Positions 9,897 to 18,587 are shown, counted from the stretch's first letter. The stretch: 27,257 bases of DNA from Pseudomonadota bacterium (GCA_023433465.1 JAEZCR010000046.1:1-27257); one strand, 5' to 3'. Translations and numbers: made by a program. The notes: generated by a model not told the origin, from the sequence alone.

Positions 9897-10514
9897 CTAG
9901 GGCCGCGTAAACCGTGCGGACGCGGCGACATAAGCCCGATGCAGCGTTTCCACCTGGTCGCGCAGTCGCGCGATGTCGCCGTCGTTGTGGATCACGTCGT
10001 CCGCCACCGCGAGGCGCTCGGCGCGCGACACCTGCGCCGCGAGCGCCGCTTCGGCCTGCGCGCGCGTCGAGCCGTCCCGCGCCTGCAGTCGCGCGAGCTG
10101 CAATTCGGGCTCGCAGTCGACGACCAGCACGCGATCGAACCGGTCCTTGCCGCCGGTCTCCACGAGCAGCGGAATCGCAACGATGGAATAGGGTCCCGGC
10201 GCCGCATCGCTGCGCTCGTCCGTCAGGCGGCGGATTTCGGGGTGCGTGAGCTGTTCGAGCCACTGGCGCTCGGCGGGATCCGCGAATACGCGCTGGCGCA
10301 ACGCGCGCCGATCGAGGCCGCCGTCCGCGGCGATCACGTCGGAGCCAAAATGTTCGGCGATTTTCGCCAGCAGCGGCGAACCGGGGGCCACGATCTCACG
10401 AGCGATCACGTCGGTGTCGATGATGGTCACGCCGAGCGCGGCGAACAGATCGGCGACCGTGCTCTTGCCGGAGGCGATGCCGCCGGTGAGCCCCACTCGG
10501 AATCGGCGCGCCAT
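9897..10514 (-). CDS. coaE: Dephospho-CoA kinase
   Basis: CoaE phosphorylates dephospho-CoA on the ribose 3' hydroxyl, the final step of coenzyme A synthesis. The 205-residue protein begins MARRFRVGLTGG and carries the Walker A motif GGIASGKST. The following IDTDVIAREI segment and the later PLLVETG and VVDCEPE patches are typical of CoaE. Only three bases separate its ATG from the pilD stop, so translation is probably coupled. Size matches the family (about 200-210 residues). Nothing unusual is visible. Confidence 0.96.
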   Translation of the reverse strand: MARRFRVGLTGGIASGKSTVADLFAALGVTIIDTDVIAREIVAPGSPLLAKIAEHFGSDVIAADGGLDRRALRQRVFADPAERQWLEQLTHPEIRRLTDERSDAAPGPYSIVAIPLLVETGGKDRFDRVLVVDCEPELQLARLQARDGSTRAQAEAALAAQVSRAERLAVADDVIHNDGDIARLRDQVETLHRAYVAASARFTRP

Positions 10515-10517
10515 GGC

Positions 10518-11423
10518 TCAGGCGGTCGGCGCGAACAGGCCGAGGTACCGCTCGATGACCTGGTGGCCCATGACGAGCGCAAGCCAGCCAGCGATGGCGA
10601 GGAACGGGCCGAATGCGATCTGCGTGTCCTTGCCGCGCCGCTGGCGAATCATGATCACCACGCCGATCACGGCGCCCACCCCGGAGGCGAACACGATGAT
10701 CGGCAGCAGCATCTTCCAGCCAAGCCACGCGCCGAGCGCAGCGAACAGCTTGAAATCACCGTAACCCATGCCTTCCTTGCCGGTGATGAGCTTGAACAGC
10801 CAGTAGACGCTCCACAGGCTGAGATATCCCGCGGCCGCGCCGACGATGCTCTCACGCGGACCTACCGCCTCCGCGCCGGGCGCCCACACGGGATGCCACA
10901 GGCTCACGAGCAGCCCGAGCCACAGCAGCGGATAAGTCAGCAGGTCCGGCAGGTACTGCGTGTCGAAGTCGATCAGAGTCAACGCGATCAGGAACCACGT
11001 GAACAGGAGCGCGGTGAGGCCCTCGACGCCATATCCGAAGCGCCACGCGATGAAGGCCGAGAGGATGCCGGTGGCGAGCTCGACCAGCGGATAACGCTTC
11101 GAGATCGGCGCCTTGCAGTTCGCGCACTGGCCGCGCAGCACGAGCCAGCTCACGACCGGGATGTTCTGCGCCGCGGTGATCGGCGCCTGGCATTTCGGGC
11201 AGGCCGAGCGCGGAACGACCAGGTTGTACCTGACGGGCTCCGGTGGTGCCGCATCGGGGCTGGCGTTGAGCTCGGCGCATTCCGCCCGCTGCGCGTGATC
11301 CATCATGATCGGCACGCGGTGGATGACCACGTTGAGGAAGCTGCCGATCAGCAGCCCGAGCGCGGCGCAGGCGCCGATGAACAGCGCCGGGCTGGCAGCG
11401 AATGTGTCGATCAGGTTCATCAT
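10518..11423 (-). CDS. pilD: Prepilin peptidase and N-methyltransferase PilD
   Basis: PilD cleaves the short leader of type IV prepilins and pseudopilins and methylates the new N-terminal Phe. It is an aspartic-type (A24) membrane enzyme. The 301-residue protein has an N-terminal membrane helix with GLLIGSFLNVVIHRVP. Zinc-binding cysteine pairs follow, CPKCQAPI and CANCKAPIS. Several further helices then bring the two catalytic aspartates, LTLIDFDTQYLPD and GYGDFKLF. Two adjacent Met codons lie at the start (11423 and 11420) with GAGCGAAG upstream, a weak site. A strong terminator sits just upstream of the start, so expression may depend partly on readthrough or on an internal promoter. Confidence 0.96.
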   Translation of the reverse strand: MMNLIDTFAASPALFIGACAALGLLIGSFLNVVIHRVPIMMDHAQRAECAELNASPDAAPPEPVRYNLVVPRSACPKCQAPITAAQNIPVVSWLVLRGQCANCKAPISKRYPLVELATGILSAFIAWRFGYGVEGLTALLFTWFLIALTLIDFDTQYLPDLLTYPLLWLGLLVSLWHPVWAPGAEAVGPRESIVGAAAGYLSLWSVYWLFKLITGKEGMGYGDFKLFAALGAWLGWKMLLPIIVFASGVGAVIGVVIMIRQRRGKDTQIAFGPFLAIAGWLALVMGHQVIERYLGLFAPTA

Positions 11424-11430
11424 GCGCTTC

Positions 11431-11466
11431 GCTCAAAAAGAAACGCCGCGGATGAACGCGGCGTTT
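11431..11466 (-). terminator. Intrinsic terminator between pilC and pilD
   Basis: On the minus strand, AAACGCCGCG (11466-11457) pairs perfectly with CGCGGCGTTT (11450-11441) around a six-base loop. The 10-bp stem is followed by TTTCTTTTTGAGC. This is a textbook rho-independent terminator in the direction of pilB-pilC transcription, located before pilD. Confidence 0.85.
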
Positions 11467-11491
11467 CGGTGATTTCCGGGAACAGCGTGGA

Positions 11492-12730
11492 TCAGACCAC
11501 GGCGCCCAGCTTGAAGATCGGCAGGTACATCGCGATGACCAGGCCGCCGACGAGCACGCCGAGGATGGCCATGATGAGCGGCTCGAGCAGCGAGGACATG
11601 CTGTCCACCGCGTTGTCGACTTCCGCTTCGTAGAACGTCGCGACTTTGCCGGACATGGTGTCGAGCGCGCCGGCCTCTTCACCGACCGCGATCATCTGGA
11701 TAACCATGTTCGGGAACAGGCCCGTGTTTTCCATCGCGCGCTGCAGGCGCTGACCGGTGGCGACTTCGTCGCGCATCTTGAGCACCGCGTTCTCGAACAC
11801 GATGTTGCCGGTGGCGCCGGCGACGGATTCGAGCGCTTCGACCAGCGGAACGCCGGCGGCGAACATCGTCGCCAGCGTACGCGAGAAGCGCGCGATCGCC
11901 GATTTGTAGAGGATCGGGCCGATGATGGGCAGCTTGAGCGTCAGGCGATCGAGCCACTCGCGCATCGCGCGCGACCGCTTCTTGAAATAGATGAAGGCGT
12001 AGATACCGCCGCCGACTGCGCCGAACAGGACATACCAGCTGTCCTGCATCCAGCGCGACAGGTCGATGACGAACTGCGTGAACGCCGGCAGATCCGCGCC
12101 AAAGCCTTTGAACAGCTCCTCGAACTGCGGAATGACGAACAGCAGCAGAATGACGGTCACGATGACCGCGACGACCATGACCGCCGCGGGATAGAAGAGG
12201 GCCTTCTTGACCTTCTTCTTGAGGGCTTCGGTCTTTTCCTTGTAGGTGGCGATCTTGTCGAGCAGCGTTTCGAGCGCACCGGCCTGTTCGCCGGCCTCTA
12301 CCAGGTTCACGTACAGATCGTCGAAGTGCAGCGGATGTTTGCCCAGCGCTTCGTGCAGCGAGGTACCGCCTTCCACGTCGGCCTTGATATCGAGAATGAG
12401 CTTCTGCATCGCCGGGTTTTCGTTGCCGTTGCCGACGATCTCGAAGGATTGCACCAGCGGAATACCCGAGGCGAGCATCGTCGCGAGCTGGCGGCTGAAC
12501 ACGGCGATATCGGCCGGGGTGACCTTGCCGCCGGACTTGAACGCCTGCGACTGTTTCTTGACGGTATTGACCGCGATGCCCTGACGCCGCAGATCCGCGC
12601 GCAGCGTCTTCTCATCGGGTGCAAGGGACTTGCCGGTGACCCGGTTGCCCTTCTTGTCCATGCCGGACCATGAGAAGGGAACGTCGCGTTTGACTCCCTT
12701 GGCGCCAGCGGTTGCTACTGCAGTTGCCAT
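11492..12730 (-). CDS. pilC: Type IV pilus inner-membrane platform protein PilC
   Basis: PilC is the inner-membrane platform on which PilB and PilT act to move pilin subunits. The 412-residue protein has two GspF-type (T2SSF) domains, each ending in hydrophobic helices (AVMVVAVIVTVILLLFVIPQF and a C-terminal pair near LLEPLIMAILGVLVGGLVIAMYL). Conserved sites include FSRQLATMLASGIPLVQ and, in the second domain, FSRTLATMFAAGVPLVEALE. The N-terminal FSWSGMDKKGNRVTG is also family-typical. Length matches known PilC. An AAGGA lies about ten bases before the start. It follows pilB by 22 bp. A strong terminator lies just downstream. Confidence 0.97.
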   Translation of the reverse strand: MATAVATAGAKGVKRDVPFSWSGMDKKGNRVTGKSLAPDEKTLRADLRRQGIAVNTVKKQSQAFKSGGKVTPADIAVFSRQLATMLASGIPLVQSFEIVGNGNENPAMQKLILDIKADVEGGTSLHEALGKHPLHFDDLYVNLVEAGEQAGALETLLDKIATYKEKTEALKKKVKKALFYPAAVMVVAVIVTVILLLFVIPQFEELFKGFGADLPAFTQFVIDLSRWMQDSWYVLFGAVGGGIYAFIYFKKRSRAMREWLDRLTLKLPIIGPILYKSAIARFSRTLATMFAAGVPLVEALESVAGATGNIVFENAVLKMRDEVATGQRLQRAMENTGLFPNMVIQMIAVGEEAGALDTMSGKVATFYEAEVDNAVDSMSSLLEPLIMAILGVLVGGLVIAMYLPIFKLGAVV

Positions 12731-12752
12731 GCTCGCTTATCCTTTTCGACGC

Positions 12753-14498
12753 TTACTCGATGGTGACGCTGTTGACTTCTTCGAGGCTGGTCAGTCCCTG
12801 CTTGACCTTCTCGAGTCCTGAACGACGCAGGTCCCACACGCCTTCCTTTGCGGCCTGATCGGCGATGTCGATGGCGTTGCCGCCTTCCATGATGATGCGG
12901 CCGATGGCTTCGGTGACGGGCATGACCTGATAGATACCGCAGCGGCCCTTGTAGCCGTCACTGCAATTCGAGCAGCCCTTCGCGCCGTAGACCTTGATGC
13001 CGGCCTTGACGTCGGCTTCGGGGAATCCTTCCTTGAGCAGCGCTTCGGCAGGCACATCGACAATGGCTTTGCACTGCGAACACAGCCGCCGCGCGAGGCG
13101 TTGCGCGATGATGAGACTCACCGAGGTCGCGATCGCATACGGCTTGACGCCCATGTCGACGAGACGCGTCATCGTCTGTGGCGCATCGTTGGTGTGCAGC
13201 GTCGAGAGCACCAGGTGACCGGTCTGCGCGGCCTTGATGGCGATCTCCGCCGTCTCGAGGTCGCGGATTTCGCCGACCATGACGACGTCGGGATCCTGGC
13301 GCAGGAACGCGCGCAACGCCGCGGCGAAGGTGAGGCCGACCTTCGGATTCACGTTGACCTGGTTGACGCCGGGCAGATTGATTTCCGCCGGGTCTTCCGC
13401 GGTCGAGATGTTGGTGTCTTCGCGGTTGAGGATGTTGAGACCGGTGTACAGCGACACGGTCTTGCCGGAACCCGTGGGTCCCGTCACGAGGATCATGCCC
13501 TGCGGCTTCGCGAGGTTCTTGAGATACAGCTCGCGCTGGAACGGCTCGTAACCGAGCGAGGCGATGCCGAGCATCGCCGAGGACGGATCGAGAATACGGC
13601 AGACGATCTTTTCGCCGAAGAGCGTCGGGCAGGTGCTCACGCGGAAGTCGATCGCGCGAGTCTTCGACAGCTTCATCTTGATGCGGCCGTCCTGAGGCAC
13701 GCGGCGTTCGGCGATGTCGAGGCGCGACATGACCTTGAGGCGCGCCGAGAGCTTCATCGCGAGCTGCACAGGCGGCTGCGCGACTTCCTTCAGGATGCCG
13801 TCGATACGCAGGCGGATGCGGTACATCTTTTCGTAGGGTTCGAAATGGATGTCCGAGGCGCCGCGGCGGATCGCGTCGAGCAGTAGTTTGTTGACGAAGC
13901 GCACGATCGGCGCGTCTTCGACGTCGTCGCGCGATACGCCCGCGCCTTCGGCGTCATCGTCTCCGCCGGAGACGTCGAGGTTCTCGAGGTCGAAGCCGGT
14001 TTCGTCGTCGGCGAGGTTCGGCATGGCCGATTCGGCTTGCTCGGACGCCTTGTCGATGGCCTTCTGGAGCTTGTCGTCCTCGACGACGATGGCCTCGATG
14101 CCGAGACCGGTCTGGAACTTGATCTCGTCGATCGCGTGAAGATTGGTCGGATCCGCGACCGCGAGGAACAGGCGCTTGCCGCGGCGATACAGCGGCAGGC
14201 AGCGGTGCTTCTGGACCAGTTTGTCCTGCACCAGCTTGATGGTGTCGAGATCGACGACGTGGGAGTCGAGGTCGTACAGCGGAACGCCGAACTCGGTGGA
14301 TGCCGCGATGGCGATGTCGCGCGCCTTGGCGGCTCCGGCGGCGATGAGCTGGGTGACGAAGCTCGACTTGCGGTCCTTCGCCGCCTGCAGGGCAGTCAGC
14401 ATCGCCGACTCTTCGACGACGCCATCCTGCACGAGGCGCTGCGGCAGACCGCCGAGCCCCGAGCGTTGTCCGAGAGCTAGAGATGCATTGTCGTTCAT
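12753..14498 (-). CDS. pilB: Type IV pilus assembly ATPase PilB
   Basis: PilB is the hexameric cytoplasmic ATPase that extends the pilus. The 581-residue protein has an N-terminal T2SSE_N (MshEN-like) region, about residues 10-150. The RecA-like domain follows with Walker A GPTGSGKT, an Asp box (TAEDPAEIN), Walker B-like DPDVVMVGEIRD, and a His box around TGHLVLSTLHTND. A tetracysteine zinc motif is near the C terminus (CSQC, then CSNCSDGYKGRCG). The length fits PilB rather than PilT (about 340), so it is the extension motor. No strong Shine-Dalgarno is visible before the ATG at 14498. pilA and its terminator lie directly upstream, so pilB probably has its own promoter. Confidence 0.97.
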   Translation of the reverse strand: MNDNASLALGQRSGLGGLPQRLVQDGVVEESAMLTALQAAKDRKSSFVTQLIAAGAAKARDIAIAASTEFGVPLYDLDSHVVDLDTIKLVQDKLVQKHRCLPLYRRGKRLFLAVADPTNLHAIDEIKFQTGLGIEAIVVEDDKLQKAIDKASEQAESAMPNLADDETGFDLENLDVSGGDDDAEGAGVSRDDVEDAPIVRFVNKLLLDAIRRGASDIHFEPYEKMYRIRLRIDGILKEVAQPPVQLAMKLSARLKVMSRLDIAERRVPQDGRIKMKLSKTRAIDFRVSTCPTLFGEKIVCRILDPSSAMLGIASLGYEPFQRELYLKNLAKPQGMILVTGPTGSGKTVSLYTGLNILNREDTNISTAEDPAEINLPGVNQVNVNPKVGLTFAAALRAFLRQDPDVVMVGEIRDLETAEIAIKAAQTGHLVLSTLHTNDAPQTMTRLVDMGVKPYAIATSVSLIIAQRLARRLCSQCKAIVDVPAEALLKEGFPEADVKAGIKVYGAKGCSNCSDGYKGRCGIYQVMPVTEAIGRIIMEGGNAIDIADQAAKEGVWDLRRSGLEKVKQGLTSLEEVNSVTIE

Positions 14499-14621
14499 GT
14501 AGTTACGTGCGAGCGACCGAACCCGCCGCGGCCTAGTCTACTGATCGACCGCAAGCAGGCAATTGTTAAATCTGCGGCCAATGGTCGCATACGGACCGGG
14601 GGGTTCACGTGACCTTTCTCC

Positions 14622-14654
14622 CAAAAGAAGAAGCCCCTCGCTGGGGAGGGGCTT
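14622..14654 (-). terminator. Intrinsic terminator of pilA
   Basis: On the minus strand, AAGCCCCTC (14654-14646) pairs with GAGGGGCTT (14639-14631) around a six-base loop. It is followed by CTTCTTTTGG, a pyrimidine tract with a run of T. It lies about 35 bp after the pilA stop, in the direction of pilA transcription and before pilB, so pilA should be transcribed largely alone. Confidence 0.85.
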
Positions 14655-14689
14655 CCAAGCATTCCGGACTGTTCAATCCGGCAACGGCA

Positions 14690-15214
14690 TCAGGCGCGGC
14701 ATTCCGCCGGAGCGTACTTCGCAAGCACAGTGCCCACCGCGTTCGCGGCGACGGCGGCGCTTCCGGTGCCCATCAGCACGCCGCCCGGCGTGGCGGTCGA
14801 GCCCGTAGCGCGACACTTCCAGGACACGCTTTCGTCCGTGCTGGTGTAAGGAACGAGCGTGATGGTCGAGCCGTTCACCTTGTTGTTGGCACGCTGCGGA
14901 GCCGTGCTGCTGTAGGTGACCGTGATGACGCCGTTGGCAATCGCCACCTGCGAAACGTAGTTACCCTGCGTATCGGTCGGCGTGTCGGTGGCACCGAGGC
15001 CTGCTTCGATGCGGTTCGCCGGAGCACGACCCGTCTGCGCGTAGAATTCCGAGACCGCAGCCTTCGCCGAAGCGGCGAGGGTGAGACCTTCCGAAACCTG
15101 GCTGCGGATGGTGTAGTCCTGATAAGCCGGGATCGCAATCGCGGCCAGAATGCCGATGATGGCGACGACGATCATCAGTTCGATGAGCGTGAAGCCCTTT
15201 TGAATAGCCTTCAT
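14690..15214 (-). CDS. pilA: Major type IV pilin PilA
   Basis: PilA is the structural subunit of the type IV pilus fibre. The 174-residue prepilin has a short positively charged leader (MKAIQKG). PilD should cut it before the methylated Phe of FTLIELMIVVAIIGILAAIA, with the conserved Glu at mature position 5. The hydrophobic helix leads into YQDYTIRSQVSEGL. Two cysteines near the C terminus (SWKC and APAEC) likely form the disulfide of the pilin D-loop. The start at 15214 is supported by AGGAG seven bases upstream. An in-frame extension reaches 15418 but lacks this support and would bury the prepilin leader, so I rejected it. Upstream are a near-consensus sigma-54 promoter and the PilR-type repeats. 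Confidence 0.97.
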   Translation of the reverse strand: MKAIQKGFTLIELMIVVAIIGILAAIAIPAYQDYTIRSQVSEGLTLAASAKAAVSEFYAQTGRAPANRIEAGLGATDTPTDTQGNYVSQVAIANGVITVTYSSTAPQRANNKVNGSTITLVPYTSTDESVSWKCRATGSTATPGGVLMGTGSAAVAANAVGTVLAKYAPAECRA

Positions 15215-15293
15215 GAAGTAACTCCTGAGAAAAAAACCAATGAAACCTGTTGGCGCACATGGCGCCATTCGTGCGCCAGTTGTGGTGTAAATG

Positions 15294-15310
15294 AGCAAGC
15301 TGTGTGCCAA
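15294..15310 (-). promoter_or_regulatory. Sigma-54 promoter upstream of pilA
   Basis: The minus-strand sequence TTGGCACACAGCTTGCT matches the RpoN consensus (TGGCAC, five bases, TTGC then A or T), with -24 GG and -12 GC at the correct spacing. The predicted transcription start lies roughly 70 bp before the pilA ATG. pilA is sigma-54 and PilR dependent in Pseudomonas and relatives, and pilR is the adjacent gene. Confidence 0.85.
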
Positions 15311-15401
15311 TGGCGACGGTAGCAAGGCAACTGGCTGATTTGCAGGCGGATATTTGCCGCGCCTGTGCGGATTTGACGTAGTCCTGTCGCCTGATTCGTA
15401 C

Positions 15402-15453
15402 GTCACGGACCGCGACACGTCACTTTGTGACGTAGCGCGTCACTTTGTGTCAC
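15402..15453. promoter_or_regulatory. Probable PilR operator: repeated GTCAC palindromes overlapping the pilR stop
   Basis: The sequence GTCACTTTGTG occurs at 15419-15429 and again at 15439-15449, exactly 20 bp (two helical turns) apart. The first site completes a palindrome GTCACTTTGTGAC and the second reads GTCACTTTGTGTCAC. A further GTCAC lies at 15402-15406. The block sits about 120-170 bp upstream of the predicted pilA start, the usual position for a sigma-54 activator, and the second site overlaps the pilR TGA stop (15450-15452). Binding by PilR is inferred from position and symmetry. Confidence 0.65.
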
Positions 15454-16835
15454 TCGATACCGAGTTTCTTGATGCGATAACGCAGCGCTCGGAACGTCAT
15501 GCCCAGCGCCTTGGCCGCGGCGGTCTTGTTGTATCGCGCGGCTTCGAGCGCCTTGATGATGGCGGCGCGCTCCACGTCTTCGAGCTGATCGCCGAGCGCG
15601 GGCTTGGCGGTGGGCGCGGCGGCGGGCGGCTGGCCGCGCATCTGCACGATCGCCTCGGCCGAAGGTGGCGGCGCGTTCTCCGCTCGCGGCACCGCGCGTA
15701 GCTGCAAGTCCGCGACGTCGATGCGGCCTTCATTGCAAAGCGCGAGCGCGCGCTCGAGCACGTTCTCGAGTTCGCGCACGTTGCCCGGGAACGGGAAATT
15801 CTTCAGCACCTCGAGCGCCGCGGGCGTGATCGTGGGCGCTTCCACGCCGAGCCGGCGTGACAATCGCCGCACGATGTTGTCCGCGAGGTCGGGAATGTCC
15901 TCGGCGCGTTCGCGCAACGGCGGAACCCGCAGCTCGATGACATTGATCCGATAGAACAAGTCTTCGCGGAATTTCGCCTGCGCCACCAGTTCGCCCAGAT
16001 TCTTGTGTGTGGCGGACAGGATGCGCACGTCTACCGGAGATTCGCGCGATTCGCCGATGGGTCGAACGCTTTTCTCCTGGATCACGCGCAGCAACTTCAC
16101 CTGCATGTGCAACGGCAGGTCCGCGACCTCATCCAGGAACAAGGTGCCGCCTTCGGCCGAGGGGATCAGTCCCACCTTGTCGGTCACCGCGCCCGTGAAG
16201 CTGCCGCGCTTGTGACCGAACAGCTCGCTTTCCATGAGTTCAGACGGAATCGCGCCGCAGTTCACCGGCACGAAAGGGCCTTCCGCGCGCGGGCCCGAGC
16301 CATGAATCATGCGCGCGACCAGTTCTTTGCCCGTGCCCGACTCGCCCGAGATGTGCACGGGGGCCTGGCTGCGTGACACGCGCAGGATCATCTCGCGCAA
16401 CCGGTCCATCGCGGGCCCGCTGCCGATGAGTTGCGTGCCGGTGCGCGTCGTGGCGCCGTCGGGCGCCTGCGAAAGCTTGAGCGCGGTGGAGACGATGCGC
16501 CGCAGCACTCCGAGATCGAGCGGCTTCGACACGAAATCGAACGCGCCAAGCTTGAGCGCGCGCACCGCGGATTCGACGTTGCCGTGCGCGGTGATCACCG
16601 CGCAGGGTATGCCCGGGCAGTGCACCGTCATCCATTCGAGGAGGTCGAGGCCGTCGCCATCCGGCAGCCGCATGTCGGTCAACACCAGGTCGAAGCGCTG
16701 CGACTTGAGCAGCTTCTTTGCGGTGGCGACGTCGCCCGCGGACAGGGCCGCGAGATCCATGCGGCGTAACGTGAGCGTGACGAGCTCGACGAGATCGGGC
16801 TCATCATCAACGACCAGTACGAGCGGTGGCGCCAT
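15450..16835 (-). CDS. pilR: Sigma-54 response regulator PilR
   Basis: PilR is the activator of pilA transcription, phosphorylated by PilS. The 461-residue protein has an N-terminal receiver domain with phospho-acceptor Asp54 (LTDMRLPDGDG) and acidic Asp10-Asp11. The central AAA+ sigma-54 interaction domain has Walker A GESGTGKE, the contact loop GSFTGA and the motif GGTLFLDEVAD. The C-terminal Fis-type helix-turn-helix reads RYNKTAAAKALGMTFRALRYRIKKLGIE. This is a full-length NtrC-class regulator. GGGGAG lies a few bases before the start. It follows pilS by 21 bp and forms the PilS-PilR pair. Its 3' end contains part of the putative pilA operator. Confidence 0.96.
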   Translation of the reverse strand: MAPPLVLVVDDEPDLVELVTLTLRRMDLAALSAGDVATAKKLLKSQRFDLVLTDMRLPDGDGLDLLEWMTVHCPGIPCAVITAHGNVESAVRALKLGAFDFVSKPLDLGVLRRIVSTALKLSQAPDGATTRTGTQLIGSGPAMDRLREMILRVSRSQAPVHISGESGTGKELVARMIHGSGPRAEGPFVPVNCGAIPSELMESELFGHKRGSFTGAVTDKVGLIPSAEGGTLFLDEVADLPLHMQVKLLRVIQEKSVRPIGESRESPVDVRILSATHKNLGELVAQAKFREDLFYRINVIELRVPPLRERAEDIPDLADNIVRRLSRRLGVEAPTITPAALEVLKNFPFPGNVRELENVLERALALCNEGRIDVADLQLRAVPRAENAPPPSAEAIVQMRGQPPAAAPTAKPALGDQLEDVERAAIIKALEAARYNKTAAAKALGMTFRALRYRIKKLGIE

Positions 16836-16856
16836 CGATTCTCCCCGATAAGGAGG

Positions 16857-18479
16857 CTACGCCACCCAGCGCTCGGGATCGCGGAACACGATGCGGAACA
16901 GGCTGCCGCCGCTGGTGCGTGGCTCGTACAACAGCGTCGCGCCATTGGTCTGCGCGAGCTCGCGGGCGAGGAACAACCCCAGTCCCGTGCCGCGCTCGCT
17001 GCCCGTGAAGAACGGCTCGAAGATGAGCTCGCGGTGTTGCGGCGCGATGCCGGGACCGCGATCCGCGACTTCGAGGAACGGCCGGGCGGTGGAAGCGAGC
17101 CGGCCGACGCGTAGCTCGATGACGTCGCCGCCTTCCTTGCTGGCGCCGTACTTCACCGCGTTCTCGCACAGGTTCCAGACGATCTGGCGCAACTGCGAGG
17201 GATCCACCTGGATTTCCACGTCGCCGAGCAGCGAGGAGATCGCGAGCCGCGCGGGCTCGATCTGCATCGTGGCGCAGAACTCGTCGCGGAAACCCGCGAG
17301 CCAGGTGCCCAGGATCACGCGCTCGGGCCGCGAATTCTCGCGGCGCGACATCGACATGACGTTCTCGATGATCTGCCGCACCCGGTCGCCATTCGTGCGC
17401 ACGATCTCCGTGAGCCGCCGGTCCTCATCCGACAGCGAGCTCGATTCGCCGAGCAACTGGGCGGCGTGACTCATCGCGCCCACGGGGTTGCGGATCTCGT
17501 GCGCGATGCTCGCGGACAGGCGGCCGAGACCGGCGAGTTTCGACTGCTGGATCTTGGCCGCCAGCAGTTCGGTGTCCTCCAGGAAGACGATGACCGGCGC
17601 CGGATCGCTGCCGCCGAGCGACGCGAAATGCGGCTGGATCACGTGACCGCCGTCGTCGGAAATGAACGTCTGGGTGGGCGTGGAAACGGACGCCGTGCGC
17701 TGGCGCCAGGTCTCCAGTAGATAGAGCAACTGCGGGGACGCCTCGCCGAGCAGCGCGCCGGGATAGGCGCGGCTGTCGCCCAGTATGTGCGCGGCGGATT
17801 CGTTGATGAGCCGGATGCGGTTTTCGTGGTCGACGACCACGATGCTCTCGCGCAGGTGCTGCACGATGTACTGTGAAAGCTGCGCCAGGTTCGCGAGGTC
17901 GACCTGCTGCCGGCGCACGGTCGCCTCGGTGTCGCGCAGCCGGGTCGCGATCGGCCAGGCGAGCAGGGCCACGAGGAATACGATGCCGCCGATGATGCCG
18001 GTGGCGGGGTAGGCGTCCGGCGAGGACGTGCCCAGGGTATGCCCCGCGATCTGCTGCGCAAACAACGCGAGCGTGGCGAGGGCCGCGAGCAGGAAGGCGT
18101 CGCGGCTGTCGGCGAGCAGGGCCATCGCGCCGACCGGCACCACGAACAGGATGCCGAGACCGCTGGCGACACCGCCACTCGCATAGAGGATGAGACTGAT
18201 GGCCGCGGCATCGACCATCGCGTGGACGAAGGTCGTTGCACGCAGATTGGGCAGCAGCCGCCGGCCGCCGACCACGATCGCGACGCCGGCCGCGAAATAC
18301 ACCACGCAGCTCCACAGGAACAGCTGCGGGTGCGCGGAACCGATGGGGGTCGACGAGCGGAAATACCAGAAGAGCAGCCACAGCGCCGGGGGAATCAGCA
18401 GGCGATATAGATTGACCAGCCCTATGACGCGCCAGGCGAGATCGGTCGGGGCGTAGGGCGCAGTGGCGACGAGCGTCAT
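16857..18479 (-). CDS. pilS: Sensor histidine kinase PilS
   Basis: PilS is the membrane histidine kinase controlling PilR and hence pilin expression. From the ATG at 18479 the protein has 540 residues. The first half is about six membrane segments. A PAS-like region follows (HLRESIVVVDHENRIRLINE). The HisKA domain has the phospho-accepting His327 in SIAHEIRNPVGAMSH, and the HATPase has the N box NLCENAVKYG, G1 DRGPGI and G2 GTGLGL. The open frame continues upstream to 18599, but that extension crosses the divergent sucC start and would put a charged 40 residues before the first helix, so I chose the internal Met. Known PilS proteins are about 530 residues, in agreement. Being next to sucC-sucD is as in Xanthomonas and Xylella. 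Confidence 0.93.
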   Translation of the reverse strand: MTLVATAPYAPTDLAWRVIGLVNLYRLLIPPALWLLFWYFRSSTPIGSAHPQLFLWSCVVYFAAGVAIVVGGRRLLPNLRATTFVHAMVDAAAISLILYASGGVASGLGILFVVPVGAMALLADSRDAFLLAALATLALFAQQIAGHTLGTSSPDAYPATGIIGGIVFLVALLAWPIATRLRDTEATVRRQQVDLANLAQLSQYIVQHLRESIVVVDHENRIRLINESAAHILGDSRAYPGALLGEASPQLLYLLETWRQRTASVSTPTQTFISDDGGHVIQPHFASLGGSDPAPVIVFLEDTELLAAKIQQSKLAGLGRLSASIAHEIRNPVGAMSHAAQLLGESSSLSDEDRRLTEIVRTNGDRVRQIIENVMSMSRRENSRPERVILGTWLAGFRDEFCATMQIEPARLAISSLLGDVEIQVDPSQLRQIVWNLCENAVKYGASKEGGDVIELRVGRLASTARPFLEVADRGPGIAPQHRELIFEPFFTGSERGTGLGLFLARELAQTNGATLLYEPRTSGGSLFRIVFRDPERWVA

Positions 18480-18587
18480 CGGGCGTGACTTTAACAGGAA
18501 CCGGCCGCTGGCGACCGCGACTCGATTCTTGGAGAATACCGGCTCTTTTTCGCCAGGCGATCCTGGCCAACGAAACCCTGGGGTCTG

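Noticed and set aside
9468..11633. 721-codon plus-strand frame opposite zapD, coaE and pilD
   Set aside because: It is antisense to three well-supported genes, is composed of repeated Arg, Ala, His and Asp, and has no domain. It is a GC artefact.
14535..14562. Possible sigma-70 promoter for pilB on the minus strand (TTGCCT, 16-base gap, TAGACT)
   Set aside because: The match is weak and the GC-rich context offers similar partial matches elsewhere, so I did not list it as a feature. It remains the best candidate in the pilA-pilB gap.
15215..15418. Upstream extension of the pilA frame
   Set aside because: The internal ATG at 15214 has a strong Shine-Dalgarno and gives a correct prepilin leader; the extension would place the leader inside the protein and include the sigma-54 promoter.
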